From Treponema sp. (GTDB taxonomy: Bacteria; Spirochaetota; Spirochaetia; Treponematales; Treponemataceae): a stretch of 64,000 nt of DNA. The stretch is from contig JAEEYO010000036.1 of NCBI GenBank assembly GCA_016288205.1, forward strand, positions 1 through 64,000, written 5' to 3'. Numbering within the stretch: the stretch's first letter is position 1; each line of letters begins with the position of its first letter. Below the pieces are notes generated by a model that saw nothing but the letters and a program-made list of their open reading frames with translations, did no database searches and was not told the origin of the DNA. A program made the translations under genes and the position numbers. Positions 26,760 to 35,514 of this stretch are shown here, piece by piece.

Positions 26760-28219
26760 AAACTACATCTTTTAAAAGAAGATTTTTGATTCTTCCGCTC
26801 ATTCTCATGATTGGAACAGGAAGCGTTTTTGCCCAGGACTCGGAGGCAGAAGACAAGGACACGGAACTCGTATTCACTATGGAAAACGAATCCGAGGAGC
26901 AGACATACAAAAGAAATTTCCTTGTGGCGGGCGGTGCTCTGATTTTTCCAAACATGGTCATCGGAGCCTGGAACCGATTTATAATCAAATCATCATGGGC
27001 TCAGGTCGGTTTTGATGACCTCACACATTTTTACGAGCATAAATGGGCTTGGGACGAGGACTGGTACTGGACGAATTTCGTGCTTCATCCCTATCAGGGA
27101 GCCCTTACGTACATGGGAGCAAGGTCGGCGAATTTCACCCCCTGGGAATCAATACTCTGGGCAACGGCCAGTTCCGTCATCTGGGAATATTTTTTCGAGA
27201 CAAACGCGCCTTCAATCAATGACCTGATTTATACAAGCGTAGGAGCCTTCCCCTTGGGAGAAATGCTGTTCCGGCTTTCCTACTCCCTGCAAAACGTATG
27301 GTCACCGCTGAGATTCCTTGCAAATCCTGTGAGACTTTTCACGGATCCCACAATGAGGGGAAAGACAAATGTACCCAAGGGAAATGTCACGGAGCTTTCA
27401 TTTAAATTTGGTGTGGGAACAGAAATCGGAAAAACTTGGGCAGACAGCGAGCACGAGTCTATCAAAGAGCAATATCCGGGGTTCCTGAGCGCGTTTATGG
27501 ATGTAGTTTACGGAAATCCTTACGGCAACGACTCAAACATTCCGTATTCACAGTTCGAGCTTTCTTTCGGAGGAAACATCGGTCTGCCAAGCGGATACGG
27601 ATACAAGGAACTGGAAGAAAAACTGATGTACGAGGTGAAAATCCTGAGCAACGGCATGATTCTTGCAAGGAGCATCGAGGGCAAGGACAACGTAAGGACT
27701 ACAATCGGCATCGTTCTTGACTACGATTTTATCTGGCAGTCATTCCAAGAGCTCTCCACCATTTCCCCCGGATTTGCCATAAAGCAGCAGATTGAATTTC
27801 CGGCTTCCTCATTGTCATGGCAGTTCCATTTGGATGCGACCCTTTTGGGAACGACGGATTTCTATTACTACCGCAGAAGACAGTTTGATGACTATCTCTC
27901 CTACCGGTCCTACAGTTACGCCATAGGAGCCGAGAGCGTCGGGAAAATTGAGTGGAAAAGCCAAAACGGCCACAAGCTCTCTTTCGATGCCCACTCATAC
28001 CTCATGTACGATATGGAGAACCAGACATACGGAGAAATGTCCTCGGGACTTGAAATTTTCTCCCTGTGCCAGCTTGACTACGAGTACAGGATTGCAAAGA
28101 ACATAAGCCTGGGTCTGTCAAACAATGTTTACTTGAAATATGCCACCTACAAGGACCTTCCGTCCATTTTTTCCACAATGTACAAGGGCCAGGTTTATAC
28201 ACGGGTTTGGGTTAGGTAA
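26756..28219 (+). CDS. DUF3943-like exported protein
   Basis: Signal peptide MKTTSFKRRFLILPLILMIGTGSVFAQ; FTPWESILWATASSVIWEYFFETNAPSINDLIYTSVGAFPLGEMLFRLS resembles DUF3943. Confidence 0.7.
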   Translation: MKTTSFKRRFLILPLILMIGTGSVFAQDSEAEDKDTELVFTMENESEEQTYKRNFLVAGGALIFPNMVIGAWNRFIIKSSWAQVGFDDLTHFYEHKWAWDEDWYWTNFVLHPYQGALTYMGARSANFTPWESILWATASSVIWEYFFETNAPSINDLIYTSVGAFPLGEMLFRLSYSLQNVWSPLRFLANPVRLFTDPTMRGKTNVPKGNVTELSFKFGVGTEIGKTWADSEHESIKEQYPGFLSAFMDVVYGNPYGNDSNIPYSQFELSFGGNIGLPSGYGYKELEEKLMYEVKILSNGMILARSIEGKDNVRTTIGIVLDYDFIWQSFQELSTISPGFAIKQQIEFPASSLSWQFHLDATLLGTTDFYYYRRRQFDDYLSYRSYSYAIGAESVGKIEWKSQNGHKLSFDAHSYLMYDMENQTYGEMSSGLEIFSLCQLDYEYRIAKNISLGLSNNVYLKYATYKDLPSIFSTMYKGQVYTRVWVR

Positions 28220-28257
28220 GGTGGACTGTTGTAACATTATATCTTCTACGAAAGTCT

Positions 28258-28286
28258 TTGACAAAACATGCTTAATAATATATAAT
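28258..28286 (+). promoter_or_regulatory. exact-consensus sigma70-type promoter TTGACA-17-TATAAT
   Basis: TTGACA 28258-28263, spacer 28264-28280, TATAAT 28281-28286, 24 bp before ATG 28310. Confidence 0.85.
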
Positions 28287-28309
28287 TTCTTTACCAACAG
28301 AGGATTATA

Positions 28310-31006
28310 ATGTCATTTGCGAATATTTTATATACGGTCATTTTATATCCGTTAGTTCAGATCATTGAGATTTCTTTCAAGGTTTTTGATAAACTTTTCA
28401 GCAATACGGGAATTGCCGTGCTTGGAGTAAGTTTGACCGTAACTCTTCTTTGTCTTCCGCTTTACATAGTTGCAGAACACTGGCAGCAGGTCGAACGTGA
28501 TACCCAAAAGAAGCTAAAACCCGGAATAGAACGAATAAAAAAAGCATTTAAAGGCGATGAGCAGTACATGATTTTGTCCACATTCTACAAACAGAATCAT
28601 TACCACCCAATGATGGCTCTCCGCTCTAGTTTTGGTCTGCTCATACAAATTCCATTTTTCATGGCAGCATATTCCTGTCTTTCAACCCTACCGGCGCTTC
28701 AAGGGCAGTCATTCCTTTTTATCCGCGACATGGGTCAGCCAGATGCAATTTTCAAGATAGGATCCTTTCCTGTAAATATACTTCCCATAGCCATGACCAT
28801 AATCAATATCATCGCCGGAGCAATTTACACAAAAGGATTCCCAATCAAGGAAAAAATACAAATCTACGGCATGGCACTAATTTTCTTGGTCCTTCTCTAC
28901 TCCAGTCCGGCAGGTTTAGTTCTTTACTGGACAATGAACAATATTTTCAGTCTTATCAAAAATATTTTCTATAAACTAAAGAATCCTCTGAAAGTCTTGT
29001 ATATACTTATGACCGCAGCCTGTGTTTTCGTTGCAGTGTATGTCCTCTTTATATACGATGGAGGTGTCTCTCCAAAGAAAAGGATTGCCGCAGCAATTCC
29101 AATGTTGCTGTTAACCGGCATACCGCTATATCTGAAAGGAATCAGGTGGTTGCTTAACAAACCGCTTGCACATCTACAGGACAATAACACAAACAGACTT
29201 AAGCTATTCCTTTTTTCAGCAGCCGGACTATGTGTTCTTACGGGTATCGTACTTCCAACAAACCTCATTTCTTCCTCAGTGCAGGAGTTTTCAAACATAG
29301 AAACATATAAATCTCCAACAGATTTTCTTGCAGCTCCGTTCTGGCAAAGTCTCGGTATTTTCGTTTTCTGGCCTACATGCATCTATTTTCTCTTCAATAA
29401 AAAATTGCAGACCTTAATCGCTGCACTATTTTCGGTATTGCTTGTTACTTTTGCCGTAAACGCATTCGCCTTTGCAGGTAATTATGGTTCTATGGATATC
29501 ACCCTAAAATTCATTGGTGGAATCATTTCTCAAAGCAAACTGTTTATTCTGATAAATCTTGTAGTAAATATCCTGCTTATTGTTATCATAAACATCATTT
29601 TCTCTACAAAAAGGAATTCATATTTTACTACTTTCACATTCTTGATTTTCCTTGTGTTCACTGTATTCGGAATTATCAATGTAGGAAAAATAAAAAAAGA
29701 GTACAAGCAGTTTTTAGTAAATCATGATTCTAAAACCTCTACAGACAGCAATGATTTTACAACAAGGTTTCACCTTTCTAAGACTGAAAAGAACATAATT
29801 GTCATAATGCAAGATAGGGCGGAAAGTTCATATTTCCCGCATATCCTTCAAAATTTCCCTGAATTTAATGAGCAATTCAGCGGTTTTACTTTCTATCCAA
29901 ACACAGTTTCATGTAATGGACATACATTTATGGGCAGTCCAGGACTCTATGGTGGCTATGAATACATCCCATCCGAAATGAACAAAAGAGAATCGGAAAA
30001 ACTTGTAGACAAGCATAACGAAGCCCTACTCCTTATGCCAAGAATTTTTACGGAACAGGCTGAATATACAGCAACAGTTTCAGACCTTTCATGGGGAAAC
30101 TACAGCTATCTTGCAGACCTGAGTTTTATTGACAAATATCCTAAAATTTCTACATCAATTTTGAACGGACGATATACAGGTGAATTAAAGAAAAACATTT
30201 CCCTTTCAAGCCAAAGTTCGCTGATAAAAAGTGCAAATAGAAATTTCTTATGGGTGAGCTTATTCCGTGGAATTCCTGCCGCACTCAGACCACTCATTTA
30301 TTACAAGGGTTCCTGGTGGGGAGCAGAAGATGTCATAGACATGGATTCTTTCCTTGATTGGTATGGAAGCCTTTATTTCCTACCCGAGATTACGGATTTT
30401 TCTTCTAAGACAGGAAACCTTGTCGTAATAACAAATGAAGCAACTCATTCAAACGAAGATATTCCATACATTGATTTTACAAAATCCATAAATCATTTTT
30501 CCGACAATCTTCCCGGATATGACATAAATGTGGTGTGTCTCAAAAAGATAGCGGAATTCTGTGACTATCTAAAAGCAAACAACGCTTACGATAATACAAA
30601 AATCATAATTGTCGCAGATCATGGAATAGGCTATGGAGCTACAGCTGACGAAAACTATACCACATCATCGCTTGGCAACGGATATAATAAAGATCACTTG
30701 AACCCACTGCTCCTTGTAAAGGATTTCAATTCAACTGGTCCTATAAAGACCGATATGAGTTTCATGACAAATGCGGATACACCAAGCATTGCATTTAAGG
30801 ATGTCATAGAAAATCCGACGAATCCATTCACAGGGAAGCTTGTTACATCTGATTCAAAGACAGAAGGTATTCTTGTTACGACAGACGATATCTTCATGCC
30901 GCACCATAGCTCAAGTTCATATACTTTTACTGTGAAACCAGACTCTTGGTACAGAGTAAAGGATAATATATTTGTTGATGAAAATTGGGTACAGGAATCC
31001 AAGTAA
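28310..31006 (+). CDS. fusion protein: N-terminal YidC/Oxa1-family insertase domain, central transmembrane region, C-terminal sulfatase/LtaS-like phosphotransferase domain
   Basis: 898 aa; N-terminus ILYPLVQIIEISFKVFDKLFSNTGIAVLGVSLTVTLLCLPLY...LVLYWTMNNIFSLIKNIFYK is YidC-like; C-terminus KNIIVIMQDRAESSYFP...SCNGHTFMGSPGLYGG...IIIVADHGIGYG is alkaline-phosphatase-superfamily-like. Confidence 0.85.
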   Translation: MSFANILYTVILYPLVQIIEISFKVFDKLFSNTGIAVLGVSLTVTLLCLPLYIVAEHWQQVERDTQKKLKPGIERIKKAFKGDEQYMILSTFYKQNHYHPMMALRSSFGLLIQIPFFMAAYSCLSTLPALQGQSFLFIRDMGQPDAIFKIGSFPVNILPIAMTIINIIAGAIYTKGFPIKEKIQIYGMALIFLVLLYSSPAGLVLYWTMNNIFSLIKNIFYKLKNPLKVLYILMTAACVFVAVYVLFIYDGGVSPKKRIAAAIPMLLLTGIPLYLKGIRWLLNKPLAHLQDNNTNRLKLFLFSAAGLCVLTGIVLPTNLISSSVQEFSNIETYKSPTDFLAAPFWQSLGIFVFWPTCIYFLFNKKLQTLIAALFSVLLVTFAVNAFAFAGNYGSMDITLKFIGGIISQSKLFILINLVVNILLIVIINIIFSTKRNSYFTTFTFLIFLVFTVFGIINVGKIKKEYKQFLVNHDSKTSTDSNDFTTRFHLSKTEKNIIVIMQDRAESSYFPHILQNFPEFNEQFSGFTFYPNTVSCNGHTFMGSPGLYGGYEYIPSEMNKRESEKLVDKHNEALLLMPRIFTEQAEYTATVSDLSWGNYSYLADLSFIDKYPKISTSILNGRYTGELKKNISLSSQSSLIKSANRNFLWVSLFRGIPAALRPLIYYKGSWWGAEDVIDMDSFLDWYGSLYFLPEITDFSSKTGNLVVITNEATHSNEDIPYIDFTKSINHFSDNLPGYDINVVCLKKIAEFCDYLKANNAYDNTKIIIVADHGIGYGATADENYTTSSLGNGYNKDHLNPLLLVKDFNSTGPIKTDMSFMTNADTPSIAFKDVIENPTNPFTGKLVTSDSKTEGILVTTDDIFMPHHSSSSYTFTVKPDSWYRVKDNIFVDENWVQESK

Positions 31007-31036
31007 ATACTAAAACCATTTAGGAGACGAAACAAA

Positions 31037-33028
31037 ATGACAGAACAAGAATTTGATTACATAATGGCCATTCGCCGCAAAGAAGATGTTTCAGGATTTT
31101 CAAAGGACACAGTCCTTTCATGCACAAAATCTGGATGGATAAAAAACGGAAAAGTCACAAACGATGGTATGGAGGCTATTGCCCCATATAAGGTTGACAA
31201 TGCAATTATCATGGCCGCTGGAAGAAGCAGAAGATGTATGCCTCTTTCAAATTATTTGCCAAAAGGACTTTTTGAAATCAAAGGTGACACTATGGTTGAG
31301 CGGCAGATTAAGCAGCTGCACGATGCCGGTATCAAGGAAATTATTCTTGTCGTCGGATATCTTAAAGAGAGATACTACGATATGGCAAAAAAATATCCTG
31401 AACTCATAGTAATTGATAATACGGAATGGGAAGAAAAAAACAATATGTCTTCACTTTATGCGGCAAAAGACTACATAAAAGCAAGCTACATCTGCTGTTC
31501 CGACAACTGGTTCGCACACAATGTGTACAGAGATTATGTCTATGACTCTTACTATGGCTGCCTCTACTCAGATGAATTCTGCAACGAATATTGCGTCAAG
31601 GGACTTGATGACCGCGGATACATGACATCAGTTAAAAAAGGCGGCGAGAAATCCTGGTATACAATTGGAGAAGCTTTTTTCTCAAAATCTTTTTCTAAAA
31701 AATTTGTGGATTTGATGGTAAAAGAATACTACGATCCAGAAATGAAATATATGCTTTGGGATGATTTCCAGATCAAACATATAACAGAGCTCTTAATGAA
31801 GATCAAACGTTATGATGATTCGGAATGCAAAGAATTTGACACAACAGAGGACATTCTTCAGTTCTATCCAAACTTCAAGGATTTCATCGATCAGTTTTTT
31901 CAGGAAGATGAGCTGATTAATTCCACTCAGCGAATTTCATATCTGTCAAACTATTCAGACACAAAGCAATATTCCGTAGTAGCAACAGAGCAACTGACAG
32001 GACGATTGCATGTAAATGAAAACCTGTTTGGTCCCAGTCCAAAATGTCTTGAAGTGCTCCACAATGCAACAATGGAAGATTTATATCTCTACGACCTTAC
32101 TCGCGAAGATAATCTGGCCATAGAAGTTTCAAAGGCGACTGAAATTCCGACTGATTCAATTTTCATACACTCAGGAAGCTCGGATGTCATAAAAACAATC
32201 ATGACCATAGTATTAAACAAAGATGATACAGTTCTTATCTCAAATCCTGCATGGAACTATTATAAGTCAGTATGTGAACTCCGTCATGCCAAGGCCGCAT
32301 ATTATAATATTGTTCCAGGGAAAGATTCCTATGAGTTTGACATAAAAAACCTTCTTTCGGAAGCGAAAAAATCCAGACCAAGAATAATCATCATTACAAC
32401 GCCTCATAATCCAACCGGAGCCGTTATCTCCCGTAATGATTTGGAAAAAGTAATTAAAGAAAACCCGACTTCCCTTGTAGTTGTTGATGAAGCATATCTT
32501 GGGCTTTCAACCATTACCTATGATACGAAATACCTGCTCAATTCATATAACAATGTTGTTTTCTGCAGGACATTCTCAAAACTTTATGGTCTCGCTGGAA
32601 TCCGCATGGGGTATGGACTTTGCACACCGATGGCAAAACAGGTATTCAAACTTGATTTAAATCCATTCAGGGTTTCTAATATAGGACGCAAAGTGTGCAT
32701 TGCGGCACTTAATGACAAAGCCTATTATTCAAACCTCACAAAAACAATAATCAAGATTAAGGATGACTTTATTTCGCAGATTAACAAAATTAAAGGTGTG
32801 AAAGCCTATAAATCTGCCGCGAATTTTATTTTCATCCGCTTCAATGAAAACTTAGGCGAGAACGACAAAGAGATTGATGTACAGGCACTAAAGGATTACC
32901 TTTCGCAAAACGGATATCTGACCAGATTATGGACTGAAGAAAATCACCTTTCAATGCGTATTACTGTTGCACCTGAAGAGGAGATGAACAAAGTTCTTGA
33001 ACTGATTAAGGAGTTTGTCGAAAAATGA
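31037..33028 (+). CDS. bifunctional LicC-like nucleotidyltransferase / HisC-CobD-like PLP-dependent enzyme
   Basis: 663 aa; DNAIIMAAGRSRRCMPLSNYLPKGLFEIKGDTMVERQIKQLHDAGIKEIILVVGYLKE (LicC-like); CRTFSKLYGLAGIRMGYG PLP-Lys motif, TPHNPTGAVISRNDL. Confidence 0.85.
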   Translation: MTEQEFDYIMAIRRKEDVSGFSKDTVLSCTKSGWIKNGKVTNDGMEAIAPYKVDNAIIMAAGRSRRCMPLSNYLPKGLFEIKGDTMVERQIKQLHDAGIKEIILVVGYLKERYYDMAKKYPELIVIDNTEWEEKNNMSSLYAAKDYIKASYICCSDNWFAHNVYRDYVYDSYYGCLYSDEFCNEYCVKGLDDRGYMTSVKKGGEKSWYTIGEAFFSKSFSKKFVDLMVKEYYDPEMKYMLWDDFQIKHITELLMKIKRYDDSECKEFDTTEDILQFYPNFKDFIDQFFQEDELINSTQRISYLSNYSDTKQYSVVATEQLTGRLHVNENLFGPSPKCLEVLHNATMEDLYLYDLTREDNLAIEVSKATEIPTDSIFIHSGSSDVIKTIMTIVLNKDDTVLISNPAWNYYKSVCELRHAKAAYYNIVPGKDSYEFDIKNLLSEAKKSRPRIIIITTPHNPTGAVISRNDLEKVIKENPTSLVVVDEAYLGLSTITYDTKYLLNSYNNVVFCRTFSKLYGLAGIRMGYGLCTPMAKQVFKLDLNPFRVSNIGRKVCIAALNDKAYYSNLTKTIIKIKDDFISQINKIKGVKAYKSAANFIFIRFNENLGENDKEIDVQALKDYLSQNGYLTRLWTEENHLSMRITVAPEEEMNKVLELIKEFVEK

Positions 33029-34275
33029 TTTTTTTACCCCTTTATATTGACCCAGGAACGGGAAGCATGCTCTTTTCAATTCTGATTGGAGCAGCGGCAA
33101 CTCTGTTTTTCCTCGCAAAGGCATTGTTTCTAAAACTCAAGCTAATTTTTGCTGGTAAAAAAGGTTTACAAGAGGACAAAGGATATAAGAATTATGTGAT
33201 TTACTGTGAGGATAAGCGATATTGGACAGTATTTCAGCCCGTAATAGAAGAATTCGAAAAGCGAAAGATTGAGCTTACATACTATACCGGCTCAAAGGAT
33301 GATCCCGTATTTCAGAACAAATATGATTACATAAAATCTGAGTTCATAGGGGCTGGAAATGTCGCTTACGCAAAGCTGAACATGATTTCAGCAGGCATTG
33401 TCCTTATGACTACGCCAGGACTTCAAGTCTATCAGTTAAAAAGAAGCCGCAACGTAAAGCACTACAGTCATATTTTTCATTCATGCACAGATTCAACAAT
33501 GTACAGACTTTTCGGATTGGATTATTTTGATTCAGTACTCATGACCGGGGACTATCAGGGAGAAGACATAAGACTTCTTGAAGAACAAAGAAATTTACCG
33601 AAAAAAGAACTTGTTACTGTAGGCTGTACTTATCTCGATGTTTTAAAAGAAAAAATGGCCTCTATACCAGATGAGGAAAAACATGAATTTACAGTACTTG
33701 TCTCTCCCTCATGGGGTAAAAGCGCACTTCTCGGGCTTTATGGAGAAAAATTACTTGACCCACTTGTAAAAAGCAACATGAAGATTATTGTGCGTCCACA
33801 CCCTCAGTCGAGAATCTCGGAAAAAGAAATGCTTGATCGTCTTCACGAACGTTACAAGGATAACACAAATCTTGAGTGGGACAATGAAAGAGACAACATT
33901 TATTCACTCAAAAAAGCAGACATCATGATATCAGATTTTTCCGGCATTGTTTATGACTACACATTCCTATGCGACAAACCTGTTATGTATGCAAACTCGG
34001 ATATGGACTTACTGCCTTATGATATTTATGACACAGGGCATGATCCATGGGCAGTCACAACACTCCAGAAGATTGGTATTCCCATAAACGAAAGTGATTT
34101 TGAGAACATTGCTGAAGTAATAAAAAATGCGTCTGACAGTCCGGAACTTGCAAAATTGAGGGCTCATTACAAAGCAGAGGCATGGCAGCATATTGGTGAA
34201 GCTGGAAAGCTTACAGCAGAGTTTATGGTTTCAAAACTGGCAGAAATTGAAAACGAAAAAACTCGCTCCCGATAA
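33025..34275 (+). CDS. CDP-glycerol glycerophosphotransferase (TagB/TagF)-like protein with N-terminal membrane anchor
   Basis: 416 aa; N-terminal LYIDPGTGSMLFSILIGAAATLFFLAKALF; GCTYLDVLKEKM, IIVRPHPQSR, ADIMISDFSGIVYDYTFLCDKPVMYA. ATGA overlap with the preceding stop. Confidence 0.8.
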   Translation: MIFLPLYIDPGTGSMLFSILIGAAATLFFLAKALFLKLKLIFAGKKGLQEDKGYKNYVIYCEDKRYWTVFQPVIEEFEKRKIELTYYTGSKDDPVFQNKYDYIKSEFIGAGNVAYAKLNMISAGIVLMTTPGLQVYQLKRSRNVKHYSHIFHSCTDSTMYRLFGLDYFDSVLMTGDYQGEDIRLLEEQRNLPKKELVTVGCTYLDVLKEKMASIPDEEKHEFTVLVSPSWGKSALLGLYGEKLLDPLVKSNMKIIVRPHPQSRISEKEMLDRLHERYKDNTNLEWDNERDNIYSLKKADIMISDFSGIVYDYTFLCDKPVMYANSDMDLLPYDIYDTGHDPWAVTTLQKIGIPINESDFENIAEVIKNASDSPELAKLRAHYKAEAWQHIGEAGKLTAEFMVSKLAEIENEKTRSR

Positions 34276-34306
34276 AATCAAGCGGTAGAAAAAAAAAAAT
34301 CAATAT

Positions 34307-34314
34307 GCTATAAT
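34307..34314 (+). promoter_or_regulatory. extended -10 element (TGc-TATAAT) just before the glycosyltransferase start
   Basis: tatgcTATAATaaccaccATG; TATAAT 34309-34314, ATG 34322. Confidence 0.5.
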
Positions 34315-34321
34315 AACCACC

Positions 34322-35449
34322 ATGAAAGTAGCAATCGTACATGACTGGCTTGTAACTTATGGGGGAGCGGAGCGCGTGGTGGAGGAGTTTTTGAAAATCT
34401 ACCCCGACGCTGATATTTTTACGCTCGTCTATGACAAAAAGAAGATGGGAAAAATATTTCCGCCCGAAAAAGTCCACACATCATTCGTGCAAAAAATTCC
34501 GTGCGCGACAAAGCTTTACACAAAACTGCTGTCCCTTATGCCGAAAGCATTCGAAAGTTTTGACCTCACGGGATACGACCTTGTGATTGCATCCTCATCA
34601 TCATGTGCAAAGGGCGTAATCACCTCCCCCGCCACTCCGTACATTGCATACATACACTCACCCATGCGCTATGCCTGGGATCTCTACTTTGACTATTTCA
34701 AACGCTCAGGTCTGATAACGCGATTCTTCATGAAACGACAGATGCCGAAAATCCGCCAGTGGGATTTTATCTCAAGCCAGAGGATTGACACACTTGTCGC
34801 AAACTCAGCATACATCGCGCGCCGCATAAAAAAATTCTGGAACCGCGATTCAAAGGTGATTTTTCCGCCGGTGGACACAGAGAGAATCTCTCCGAACGGA
34901 CTTCCGCCAGAGGATTTTTACGTAGTGTTCAGCCGCTTTGTTCCATACAAAAGAATTGATCTTGCCATCAGTGCATGCGGAAAAACGGGAAGAAGGCTTG
35001 TCGTAATCGGTGGCGGTAAGCTTGAAAAGGATTTGAAATCACTTGCCGCAAAATATTCCCATGACGCAAAAATTACGTTCACCGGGAGAATCAGTGATGG
35101 CGAGGTGAAAGACTATCTCCAAAAATGCCGTGCCCTGATTTTCTGTGCTGAGGAAGATTTTGGAATCATCCCGGTGGAAGCTCAGGCTGCGGGAAGGCCT
35201 GTCATCGCATTTGGAAAAGGCGGTGCGCTTGAAACTGTTCAGGACGGAAAAACAGGAGTATTTTTCAGCGAACAGACGGATGAGTCTCTTGTGGAAGCCT
35301 TGGACAGATTCGAAAAACTGGAAGCCGACGGCGCATTTAAATCTGAGACCATATCAGCTTGGGCAAAAAAATTCTCCGCAGAAAGATTCAGAGACGAAAT
35401 AAAGGCAACAGTGAAAGTGGAAAGTGGAAAGTGGAAAGTGGAAAGCTGA
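34322..35449 (+). CDS. glycosyltransferase family 4 (WbaZ/mannosyltransferase-like)
   Basis: 375 aa; MKVAIVHDWLVTYGGAERVVEEFLKIYPDADIFTLVYD; EEDFGIIPVEAQAAGRPVIAFGKGGALETV. Confidence 0.9.
   Translation: MKVAIVHDWLVTYGGAERVVEEFLKIYPDADIFTLVYDKKKMGKIFPPEKVHTSFVQKIPCATKLYTKLLSLMPKAFESFDLTGYDLVIASSSSCAKGVITSPATPYIAYIHSPMRYAWDLYFDYFKRSGLITRFFMKRQMPKIRQWDFISSQRIDTLVANSAYIARRIKKFWNRDSKVIFPPVDTERISPNGLPPEDFYVVFSRFVPYKRIDLAISACGKTGRRLVVIGGGKLEKDLKSLAAKYSHDAKITFTGRISDGEVKDYLQKCRALIFCAEEDFGIIPVEAQAAGRPVIAFGKGGALETVQDGKTGVFFSEQTDESLVEALDRFEKLEADGAFKSETISAWAKKFSAERFRDEIKATVKVESGKWKVES
35411..35449 (+). repeat. perfect GAAAGTG heptamer array at the 3' end of the glycosyltransferase gene, containing its stop codon
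   Basis: gtgaaagtggaaagtggaaagtggaaagtggaaagctga; translated as VKVESGKWKVES*. Confidence 0.85.
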
Positions 35450-35514
35450 GAGTGTCCGATTTTGCGATTATCAATTTTCTAAACTATTATGGCCAATCTG
35501 CCGAAAATGGGATT

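Noticed and set aside
28310-31006. Housekeeping yidC
   Set aside because: Lacks the usual genomic neighbours (rpmH/rnpA/jag) and carries a large sulfatase-like domain; probably not the general insertase.
31037-33028. Simple hisC or simple licC annotation
   Set aside because: Both domains are present in one continuous ORF, so a single-function label would be misleading.
35411-35449. Heptamer arrays as CRISPR or short VNTRs inside proteins
   Set aside because: 7-bp units without spacers; they lie at gene 3' ends, so recorded as a dispersed simple repeat family.
35359-35514. N-terminal extension of the 35515 ORF through the heptamer array (MGKKILRRKIQ...)
   Set aside because: The extension overlaps the preceding glycosyltransferase gene and repeat; ATG 35515 followed by a hydrophobic anchor is more credible.
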